Shown: one piece after another, positions 44,400 through 54,575 of the stretch
Position numbering within the stretch: position 1 is the stretch's first letter
Layout: each line of letters opens with the position of its first letter
Source of the DNA: Malania oleifera
Lineage: Eukaryota; Streptophyta; Magnoliopsida; Santalales; Ximeniaceae
NCBI RefSeq assembly: GCF_029873635.1
Contig: NC_080418.1
Span: 14,053,562 to 14,117,561, forward strand
Direction of reading: 5' to 3'
Length of the DNA: 64,000 nucleotides
Translations under genes and position numbers: made by a program
The notes under the pieces: generated by a model
What the model was told of the DNA's origin: nothing
The model's database searches: none
What the model saw: only the letters and a program-made list of their open reading frames with translations

Positions 44400-45437
44400 G
44401 GGTAAGCGAATAAACTCTTGCCTGAGTCGTGTTTCTCTACAAATTTCCCTAGGGTGCCTGCTTACCTCCCCCGTATTGATTCAGTGTAGGCGTAGCACTC
44501 ATTGGCGCACAATAGAATCGTGCCACGTGGCCCTATTCGTCGCAACAGTGACAGTTACTCATGAATGGCCGACACTCACCCTCATGCCACCTATGGCACT
44601 TAGGACACCGTGCGCGAGATGATTCCCCCTGTAGGCCCGTGGTTCCACCTCTTGTCATTTACCAGCGCCGTAGTTATTCTTCTTCCACTGCCCCTAACGA
44701 GCACCAGTCTGAGAACCAAAAGGCGTTGGCCTCTTCTTCTGATCTTGGATTACCACTTCCTCCTAAAGACTAGCTTCAACCACGGTGGCTTTATCCACCA
44801 GTATAGCGAATTATCGAATCTGTTGGACTGCCACCTGCTTACGGATATCCTTCCTCAGACCCTTCTCGACCCTTTGAGTCTTCTCATACTCGTTCGATAT
44901 CAGGAACAAAGCAAAACAAGATAGCTCGATGTACCTAGCCGCATATCTCTGCACCATCAAGGTTCCCTGGGTCAGACTTGAGAACTCATTCGTCTTCGTG
45001 TCTTGGGTGGAAGCCGAGAAGTATCGCTCAAAGAATACCTCCTTGAAACGGTTCCACGTCATCTATGATGGCTTGGTCCTCTGCTCCTCCAACAGACTCA
45101 CAACTATCCACCATCTCTCAGCTTCACCCGCTAGCTGAAATGTAGCATAGAGAACCCTTTGTTCGTTTGTGCAGTGCAGAACTTTCAGTATCTTCTCCAT
45201 CTTCTGCACCCAGTTCTCAGCCATTATTGGGTCAAATCCTCTAGTGAACGTCGGAGGATGCATGCGGATAAATTTCTCGATAGTGCAACCCACAGCAGTA
45301 GGTGGACGTTCTCGTCCTCTAACACTCAGCCCAATCTCTAGCAAGACCTGCTTAGTCAAGCCTCGAGGCACGTCAGGAGACCCATCGCTTGAAGTCCACT
45401 CCGAGCTACCGTTCAAGTTGTTATCCTTGGGCTCCAT
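44400..45437 (-). pseudogene. Gy6 gag
   Basis: Starts ATGGAGCCC at 45437-45435 after TATTTTCAG. Gag capsid-like domain: [47 protein letters not shown] (45300-44900). A stop at 45065-45063 splits it. Zinc knuckles (about 44615-44525) read CPKCHRWHEGEC and CHCCDE-stop-GHVARFYC. Frameshift near 44800. The gag-to-protease linker continues to the protease. Confidence 0.9.
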
Positions 45438-45772
45438 TCTGAAAATAGGATAAGAATATATTAGTATTCCTATGTCATGGCACAATTAACACAATCCTTG
45501 TAAAATAATCATGTTAACATCTAAAATCTTAGGTTCAGGTTTGCCTCACCGCACCGACACGAAACCATCAATGGTTTGCCATGGTTTTACTGAAATCGTC
45601 ATTCTAGGAAAAACATAGAACACCGTCAATGAATCCCTATCTAACTACAAGACAATGCTTGATCTACTCTACCCATATCTCAATCTACCCATTCCTTACA
45701 TTCCTATACTCTAGTATGTTCACCAAACCAAGTCTACAAGACCTAATGACCTGGTTAGCTCTAATACCAAGC
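45438..45772 (-). promoter_or_regulatory. Gy6 5' leader with primer-binding site
   Basis: Minus-strand TTGGTATTAGAGC (plus 45758-45770) sits two bases beyond the LTR, with one C-to-T change from the tRNA-Met complement. The leader shows no coding sequence and ends in TATTTTCAG directly before the gag ATG. Confidence 0.85.
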
Positions 45773-47033
45773 TGTCACGCCCCAAACCCTGAAAGTGGGC
45801 CCCGGGTGTGATATGAGAACCTAACATGTATCTGTATCATACAAACATCCATAATACCAATAAATATGAGAGTCCAACCCGATAGGGCTCGCGGATACCC
45901 TACTCATAACCATTTTTCACATGAATAACGCAGCGGAACATATTTCAACCTATTACATTCATTTATACTAGTGTACTAAGTCTGTCATAATTCAAAACAT
46001 CAACCCAAAGTATCCAACATAATCCAAAATGACATCCTAGCTATAGTTCAGTACTCACAATAGTACTTACAAAAACTAACAGAATACTACACTCTAGAAC
46101 CCTCTAGAATGCTACGTCCGGCTACCTGAAGGACCTGAAATAGATTTGTATGATTGGGGTGAGACACTTCTCAGTAAGGGAGAACCAAGTTATATTAGTG
46201 TGTGGGCACATGAGTGTTATTCCAATAAGAAACAAAGTATTTCGCATTTCCAGTATTTTCACAAACAGTTTCAGTATATTTCACAATTATCGGTATAATC
46301 CGGCAAACCGACATGTCATTATTGACCCACGATATTGAACCGGCATTCCACAACCTTCGATATTATCTGGCAATGTCATTATTGACCCCACGATATTGAA
46401 CTGGCGTTTCAGTAACCATAATCCGACAAACCAGAATGTCATTATTGACCCACGGTATTGAACTGACATTCCATAACTCTCGATATTATCTGAAAAACAG
46501 GCATGTCATTACTGACCTCACGACATTGAACTAGCATTCCATAAGCCTCGATATTATCCGGCAAACCGGCATGTCATTATTGACCCACAATATTGAACCG
46601 ATACAAATCTAGTGTTTTCACACTCTTAAGCATAAACCGAGAATTTACGACCATCGGTATTAACCCGACATGTCTTACGACCCCACGATATTAATTCGAA
46701 ATGTCTCGACCCAACGGAATCAAACTGGCATGTCATTATTGACCCCATGGTAATGAAACTGACATGTTAGTAACCACCATTCCTAAAAACAGTTTGGAAC
46801 TCCAGTTCTTGTTCCCGTATACCGAAACATGACTCCAAATGGCTCGAAATAGCCACATGGATTCCCAAATCCTCAACTTCGGGGTAAAAACCCAAAAATC
46901 CTTAAATCGAAATTCTACTCCGTAGGACTTGTAGAAATTCACCCGCTGATCCACGTAGTAATGTTGGATTGTTAATTCGGGCAACGAGCCGCCCAAGATC
47001 TTAGAGAGAGAGAGAGTGAGTGAATTTTCGGTT

Positions 47034-47086
<53 letters not shown>

Positions 47087-47164
47087 ATATAATAAACATA
47101 ACTTAGCCCTTAAGTAATCTAAAAATATCTCCTCCAAGATATTTTTTTTTTTCAGGTTACCACA
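45773..47164 (-). mobile_element. Gy6 5' LTR (1,392 bp)
   Basis: On the minus strand it starts TGTGGTAACCTG at 47164 and ends GGGGCGTGACA at 45773. It has TATATAA (plus 47084-47091), a GA/CT microsatellite (47034-47083), six minisatellite units (46300-46745) and the conserved hairpin block (plus 46157-46178). The right flank TAAAT (47165-47169) should be the target duplication. It pairs with 39304-40809 as the second LTR of one element. Confidence 0.9.
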
Positions 47165-47243
47165 TAAATAATTAAATTAATTAAATAATATAATGTACTT
47201 ATATATTAATATTATATAATATAATAATATAATAATATAATGT

Positions 47244-47292
<49 letters not shown>

Positions 47293-47359
47293 AAGGAATT
47301 GAATCTTCCTGAAGATTCAATTCCAATTTCACTCACAGAGAACACACCCCCCAATTCAT

Positions 47360-47411
<52 letters not shown>

Positions 47412-48297
47412 CACCCCCCCACTCTCTCTCTTCAATTTTTACTCCGAAACTAAGCTGAATCGACGATCAGACACCACCACGAGGTCCGAGTTTCGATTTT
47501 GATCAAGTTAATCAGAGCAAATTTTTTATTTGGAGATCCTAAGCTTCACTCTAAGGCTAAGGTGAGGAATACAAATTATGTTTGTTGTTTTAAAAATTTA
47601 ACCGATTAAATTGTAGTATTTGATTATATTAGATTTTTGGAGATATTCTTATGATTAAATTAAACTGCAGGATTGGATTATATTTTATTTTTGAAAATAT
47701 TCATGAGATTAAATTAAACTGCAGGATTGGATTATATTAGATTTTTGGAAATATTTATGGGATTGAATTGAAATGTAGGATTGGATTATATTAGATTTTT
47801 GGAAATATTCCTTGGATTAAATTAAACTGTAGGATTGAATTATATTAGATTTTTGGAAATATTCCTGAGATTAAGTTAAACTACAGGGATTTGATTAAAT
47901 AAAATTTTTAGGGAATATTTTAGAATTAAGTTAAATTGCAGGGATTTGATTAAATTAGATTTCTAGGAATATTTTGGAATTAGACTAAACTGCGGGGATT
48001 TGATCAAATCGGTGTTTTAAATATGTTTGAATTAAATTTAAATATGGAAAGTGGATCATACCCGCGTTTTCTTTTGAATTTAATTAGTTAACGGGAGCAT
48101 GTGAGCCTAGGGATGTTAGGATAGTAATTTATTCCGAGGTTTAGCTGATTAAGTTAAAATATATGAATACAAGAATTTGTGTGAATGCTGCAGACACTGC
48201 TTTAGGATGCCTGTAGGAATTTCTCTAGGAATCAGGTAAAGGGAATAAATTACGTCAGGACTTTTTAGAAATTAATTGATGAATTTAAAGTAGGATA

Positions 48298-48345
<48 letters not shown>

Positions 48346-49213
48346 TTCAGAATTATCAAACATATGAAAATAATGGCTTTTTTATTATATGTTTTTCTGG
48401 ACAAGTATTATGTTATGAAGTAATTCTAAAAATCTATGTGCCATGAGGAATTGTTTTGATTATTGAAAATAAATATGTGAAAATATTATATGATGAAATG
48501 TGATTTATGTTGAGATATGATTTATACAAAAATGATGATATGATATATACAGACATGTCTTACACGGATATAATGATATGAGTATATATAGATATGTTTT
48601 ATATAGATATGATGAAACGGGATTTATACCGACATGTTTTTATCATATATGATGAAATGTGATATATACAGATGCGATGGTTTTATGCTAACAAATATGA
48701 TGAACAACCATGAGTTACAGACGAGATGTGTTACATACACATGGATACTCATGAGTTTGAACATGTTTATGAGAAATGAAAGCTTTTGGAAATATATTAT
48801 TATGTATATTGAGTGGTGGAAATGAGAACCCGGTTGGTTAATGATATGAGAGTACAATACCGTAGCTAGAGATTGAGTTAGTGCAACCACATAACTCGGG
48901 GAGCGTGTTGGTAATGGAAGTTGATTGAGTCTACGGAGAGATGTTGACCGCTCCTAGGTCTGAACCAGGCTGTGGTGGGCCAATCGTACTACAGACGAGG
49001 TATTTTGACTTAGTCTGATAGGCCAGCCATGATTAAGTCCCGCCTTCGGGTCACACGACCCAGTCATATGGGGTTATTACATGACAATGATATGAATGAG
49101 TTCCTCATTACAAACGTGATACACTCATATGATTGTATTTTGATAGATATGTTGTTTTGTACACAAAAATATTTACTAGACATGATCATATTTTCGAGAA
49201 AAGTGTATGGTTA

Positions 49214-49249
<36 letters not shown>

Positions 49250-49663
49250 TTCTCAATTAAATTAATATTTATATGAACATGTTATGATATACTAAATATC
49301 ATTAGCCATGCACTGATAATAATTTATCTCCCCTTACTGAGAGGTGTCTTACCCCAAAGATCTTAAACATTTTATGTAATTCAGACAATTAGGCGGAGCG
49401 AGCTTCAAGATAAAGGAGACATAGTTCCTATAGTACAGGTAATGTGTCTTTATTTTTAGAAGTGGGGATATGTTGTATAATCCTCGAGCTATCAGTTGGA
49501 GTTTTGGGAGTTATATGTATTTCTGTGGAGATTCTAGAACTCTGGTATTGTACATAAGGATTAGAAGTATTATGCTTTTCCGCTGCATTGACTTTGTTGA
49601 TGATATTATGGTATTAAAGATGTATGGTTATTTATATAATGGTTGAAAAATCAAGGCTTAACA
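47165..49663 (+). mobile_element. Gy8 5' LTR, first ~60 bp missing
   Basis: Compared with the Gy9 LTR start (53159), about 60 bp are lost on the left, where Gy6 inserted. It ends AAGGCTTAACA directly before a primer-binding site. It contains TA and CA microsatellites (47246-47291), a CT tract (47362-47409), about seven 60-bp repeats (47604-48010), ATATATACAGACATG-type repeats (48530-48690), a GGCCAGCCATGATTAAGTCC block (49021-49070) and the conserved hairpin block (49333-49354). Confidence 0.88.
47604..48010 (+). repeat. About seven 60-bp tandem repeats in the Gy8 LTR
   Basis: Each unit reads approximately GATTAAATTAAACTGCAGGA followed by TTGGATTATATTAGATTT and GGAAATATTC. The corresponding part of Gy9 (53618-53755) has only about two to three units. 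Confidence 0.8.
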
Positions 49664-50060
49664 GTTTGGTATCAGAGCCTAGGTTGTTAGGTTCTGCAGA
49701 CTTAAGCGGATACAATACCAGAGTATAAGAATGGATCTTGATGAGGGTAGAAAATGGATAAAGTAAGAATCTAGCAAGTCATTACTGGAAGCTAAATTGA
49801 ATCTTGGGTTTTGGTTTTTAAGCCTGGAAGTGGAAATACATTGACGGTCTTCTGTGATTTTCTAGCGACGACAGTTTTAGGAAAATTTAGGTAAACAATT
49901 AAGGGTTTCGCTTCTGAGCAGAGAAACTAAGACTTGGGATGTTAGTGGGTGGAAAAAGGCCGAAAATTTTGTGGATGTTCAATTGTTTCCTTAGATTGAT
50001 GATAGTGCTCCTCACGCTAAGAAATTAGAATTCTAAAATTATTTTTGTTCTATTTTCAGG
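49664..50060 (+). promoter_or_regulatory. Gy8 5' leader with primer-binding site
   Basis: TTGGTATCAGAGCC at 49666-49679 is the tRNA-Met complement. The 380-bp leader has no gene and ends TATTTTCAGG before the gag start position, where AAG (50061-50063) replaces the ATG seen in the other copies. Confidence 0.85.
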
Positions 50061-51310
50061 AAGGACCTTGGAAATAGCAACGCTCATGCTGGAGGTGGTG
50101 ATGATGTGGGGCTTTCTAGTATGGCTTGTAGCGATTCTGATGTAGTCTTGCATAGTGTCACTTAGCAGGTAATGGTTGATATAGCACAAAGTTCTAGGGA
50201 GCAGGGTTACCTGCTAGTGGATCAAGGTTGCACTATAAAGTAGTTCACCCGAATGAATCCCCCGGCCTTTTCAGGAAGGGCAGACCCAATTGTGGCAGAG
50301 AACTAGATACAAAAGATTAAAAAGATCCTGACAGTACTACGCTGCACCAAAGAGTAGAGAGTTCTGCATGCCACGTTCAGACTGATAGGGGAGGCTGAGC
50401 ATTGGTGGTCTGCAATGAGGCTCCTAGAGGAGTAGAGACTTGTACCAATAGCCCTTACTTGGGGAAGGTTTAAGGAGATATTTTTTGACCTCCATTTCCC
50501 ATCCTTCGTTAGAGATGCAAAGATGGAGGTGTTTTTGAATCTGACTTAAGGTCATCTGACAGTGTTATAGTATGCTGCTAAATTTATGGAGTTATCTCGT
50601 TTCGCCCCATTTATGATACCAGATGAGTTCAAGAAGGCTTAGAGATTCAAGAGAGGGCTAAGATAGGAGGTGTATAAGCAGCTGGCAGTTATGCAAATAC
50701 GAGATTTTTCTAAACTAGTGGATAAAGTCACCCTAGCCAGAGTTAGTTGACAAAGGGGTATGGGAGGACAGAGTCAGAGGAAGAGTCCTGCGCCTCCTAG
50801 TTTCCAGACGAGAACTAGTTAGGGCCAGTAGAGGAAACATGATGTAGGCCAATGACAGGTAGGGGGACACCGAGTTCCTCAAGGCCATCCAACACCCCCT
50901 ACTTGCCCTTTATGCTACAAGAGACATTCGGTAGAGTGCCAGGTTGGGGTAGTCACTTGCTACCACTGTGGTCGGCTCGACCATATGGTGCAAGATTGTT
51001 GTGCACCACTGAGCAATGCACCTGCTCCTAGATCGTTTCGAGGAAACTATCTAGCACCCCGAGGTGACCAGCAGGGGAATACTACCCCGGTGCGGGTTTA
51101 TGCTTTGACCTTGGGAGACGCAAAGGCGGCCAACGATGTGGTGACTGGTATCATTTATAATCTGTCATATAAAGTTATTGTGTTGTTTAATTCAAGGGCG
51201 ACACATTCTTTCATAGCTCGGGAGTTCATGAGATTGTGTGGGATTGAAACTCATCCCTTGGATGTTAGTTTATCAGTTGCTACACCAAAACGAGACTGTA
51301 GTGTTGTGTA
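50061..51310 (+). pseudogene. Gy8 gag and protease start, riddled with stops
   Basis: In one frame from 50061 the gag homology continues for over 600 bp, with stops at 50163, 50241, 50304, 50355, 50433, 50547, 50568, 50640 and 50664: eight TAG and one TAA. At least five correspond to glutamine and one to tryptophan in sister copies. Visible segments: [54 protein letters not shown]. Two knuckles follow (50900-50995: CPLCYKRHSVEC, CYHCGRLDHMVQDC). The protease active site reads FNSRATHSF (51188-51214), with both the catalytic aspartate and the glycine changed. The start codon is also lost. Confidence 0.9.
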
Positions 51311-53158
51311 GGAGGGTACTCAAAGATTGTTTAATCAGTATTTGGGGGAGGCCATTGTCAGCTAACTTGGTGGTCCTAGACATGCATGGTTTCAAGGTAA
51401 TTATGAGAATGGACTAGTTAGCTGCCAACTATGTCAGTAGTGACTGCTATCCGAAAGAAGTAGTATTCATATCTCCTGGTAAATAGGAGTACAGATTTGT
51501 GGGGATATGTGTGCGTACCCCACCACATATACTATCGGTCATTTAGGCGAGGAGGTTGTTATTCGAGGGATACCAAGGATTCCTGGCCTATGTAAAGAAA
51601 ACGCCAGAAGGGGGAACTAAAGTTGCAAGATGTCCCGATAGTGAGGGATCTCCCTAATGGGTTTTCGGGGATTTGCCAGGAAAGTCGTCTGATCGTGAGG
51701 TAGAGATTGCTATCGACCTACCTCCGGGAATAGTGCGGATTTTTAAAGTTTCGTACAGAATTAGGCTGGCGGAATTAAAAAAATTGAAAGAATAGTTAAA
51801 GGAATCATTAGACAAGGAGTTTATTAGGCCCAGCATGTCACCTCGGGGAGCGCTGGTATTGTTTGTGAAAAATAAAGACGGGACGAGGAGGTTGTGTATC
51901 GACTACGGGGAGATAAATAAAGTAACAATCAAGAATAAGTATCCTCTTTCCCATATTGATAATCTGTTCGATCGGCTTTAGGGAATGTAGGTATTCTCTA
52001 AAATAGATCTTCGATCCGGGTACCATCAAGCAAAGGTCAAGGTAGAAGATGTCTCAAAGACAGCATTATGGATTCGGTATGGCCATTATGAAGTTCTGGT
52101 TATGCCGTTCGAACTGACAAATGCTCCTGCTATATTCATGAATATGATGAATAGGGTCTTCCATCAGTACCTAGATCAATTCGTTGTGGTCTTTATTGAC
52201 GACATCTCATTATATTCAAAGAGTCTCGAGGAGCACGAGGGGCATTTGAGAATGGTTCTCTAGGTGTTAAGAGAAAAGAGGTTGTATGCCAAATTCAAGA
52301 AGTGTGAGTTCTGGTTGGAACAGGTCACATTCCTCAGGCACGTGATATCTAGGGGTGGAATTTCTATGGATCCGAGTAAGATAGAAACGATAGTGAATTG
52401 GGTGGGACCGAGGAATGTTCAGGAGATCCAAAGTTTCTTAGGTATGGAAGGATACTATTAGCTATTTTTGGAGGATTTTTCTAAATTATTGGGTCCTCTA
52501 ACACGGTTGATGAGAAGGAATGTAAAGTTTGAGTGGAATGACGATTGTGAGCAGACCTTTCAGAAATTGAAGCAGCGACTCGTCACTGCACTAGTTTTGA
52601 CCATCCCATTAGGAGATGGCGATTTTGTGATCTACAATGACGCATCTCTAAAAGGACTTGGGTGTGTATTGATGCAGTAAGGAAATTTGTGACATACGCT
52701 TCTTGTCAACTTAAAGCATATGAGAAGAACTACCTCACAAATGATTTGGAATTGGCTGCAATGGTGTATGCATTGAAAATTTGAAGGCATTATCTATATA
52801 AAGGGAAGTGTGAAATATTCAAAGATCATAAAAGTTTGAAATATTTTTTCACACAGAAAGAGTTGAATATGAGGCAGAGAAGGTGACTTAAATTGATTAA
52901 AGATTACGACTATACCATCAGTTACCACCCAAGCAAACGTGGTAGCTGATGCCTTGATTCGAAAGTCAGGAAGTGCCTCAGTATCAGCAGTAGTGGCGCA
53001 ACATCATATCAGAATGGATTTGGAAAGACTTGGGGTGGAGTTGGTAGAAGGAAATCACCAGACATTCATCGCCAATCTGATACTTCAGCCCACTTTATTG
53101 GAGAGGATTAAGATTGCACAAATGCAACATACAGAATTAGTAAAGATTAGGGATAAAG
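51311..53158 (+). pseudogene. Gy8 protease tail, reverse transcriptase and RNase H
   Basis: RT from about 51640 with [30 protein letters not shown] and the catalytic FIDD (about 52191-52202) intact. Thumb and connection to 52461 ([19 protein letters not shown]). RNase H from about 52500 ([14 protein letters not shown]), then TAA at 52678, a one-base frame loss and degraded text. A readable segment VVADALIRKSGSASVSAVVAQ returns at 52939-53158. Here the Gy9 LTR interrupts it. Integrase and chromodomain are not in the window. Confidence 0.9.
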
Positions 53159-53412
53159 TGTAGTGATTCTAAAAAATAAATTAATTAATTAAAAATTAAA
53201 ATTAAAATAAATAAATAATTAATTAATTAATATTAATTATATAATATAATAATATATTAATATATTATAATCTTATAATATATTATATTATATTATATAT
53301 ATATATATATATATATAATATTACCACCTGAAGCTTCTTTTGAAGCTTCAGGATTTCAACATTTAGAGAACCCCCTCCCCCCCCCCCTTCTGCCAACTCT
53401 CTCTCTCCTTTG

Positions 53413-53446
<34 letters not shown>

Positions 53447-54575
53447 GATTTTGCGGCAATCTTGCAGTCAAATCAAAAGACAAACACCACCACGAGGTCC
53501 CGGCTTCGATTCTTAACAAATTAATCAGAGCAGATTTTTAATTTGAGGATCTTAGGCACTACTCCAAGGTTAACGTGAGGAGTACAAACAATATATGTTG
53601 TTTTAAAAAATGTAACCGATTAAATTGTAGTATTTGATTATATCAGATTTTGGGAATGTTTTGGGATTAAGTTAAATTGCAGGGATTTGATGAAATTAGA
53701 TTTTTGGGAATATTTTGGAAACTAGATTAAATTGTGGCGATTTAATCATATTGCTATTTTTAAATATATTAGAAATTAAATTTAAATATGGGAAGTGGGT
53801 CATACCCGCATTTTTGTTAGATACTAACTGGTTAATCGGAGTACGTGGGCTTATGAAATGTTAAAATAATTATAATTTTGGGGTAGAGCTAATTAAACCT
53901 AGGCATGTGAATACAGGGATTTGTACGAACGCCACGGGCATCGATTTACGATCCTTGCAAACACATTCTCAGTAAACAAGTAAGGGAAATTAAATTATGT
54001 CAAGAATTTTTGGAAATTAATTGATTAAATTAAAATATGATATGAAAATATTATATGTGATATTCTAACTTATCAGACATATAAGAAATAATAGTTTTGG
54101 AAATATCCTATGCCTTACTAGATAATTATTATATTGTTAAATATTACTGAAAAACCTGTGTGGCATGAGAAAGGATTTTGATTACTGTAAAATGAATCTG
54201 TGAATATATATTATATGATGAGACGTGATTTATGCTGAGATAAAAACAGATATGTTTTAAATAGATATGTTGATATAAGATATTACACTGATATAATGAT
54301 ACGAGTTATATACAGATATGTTTAATATAAATATGTTGAGATGAGATATATACAAACTAGTTTTATCAGATATGATGATATGTGATATATATACAGACGC
54401 AAACTTCATTGATATGTTAAAATGAGATATACACCGACATGATGAGATATACACAGACACAATGGAATATGATGAACAACCATAAGTTACAGACAAGATA
54501 TGTTATTTACACATGGACACTCATGAGCTTGAGCTTGTTGCTAGGTTCTACAAACTTAAGCGAATACAATACCAG
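53159..54575 (+). mobile_element. Gy9 LTR and leader fragment with internal deletion
   Basis: Starts TGTAGTGATTCT inside Gy8 RNase H text and tracks the Gy8 LTR (AT tracts 53165-53320, CT tract 53397-53446, short 60-bp repeats, GATGAACAACCATAAGTTAC at 54471-54490) to about 54536. It then jumps to sequence equivalent to Gy8 49683-49725, that is, beyond the primer-binding site. About 900 bp including the LTR end and primer-binding site are deleted. Si2 inserted at 54576. Confidence 0.82.
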
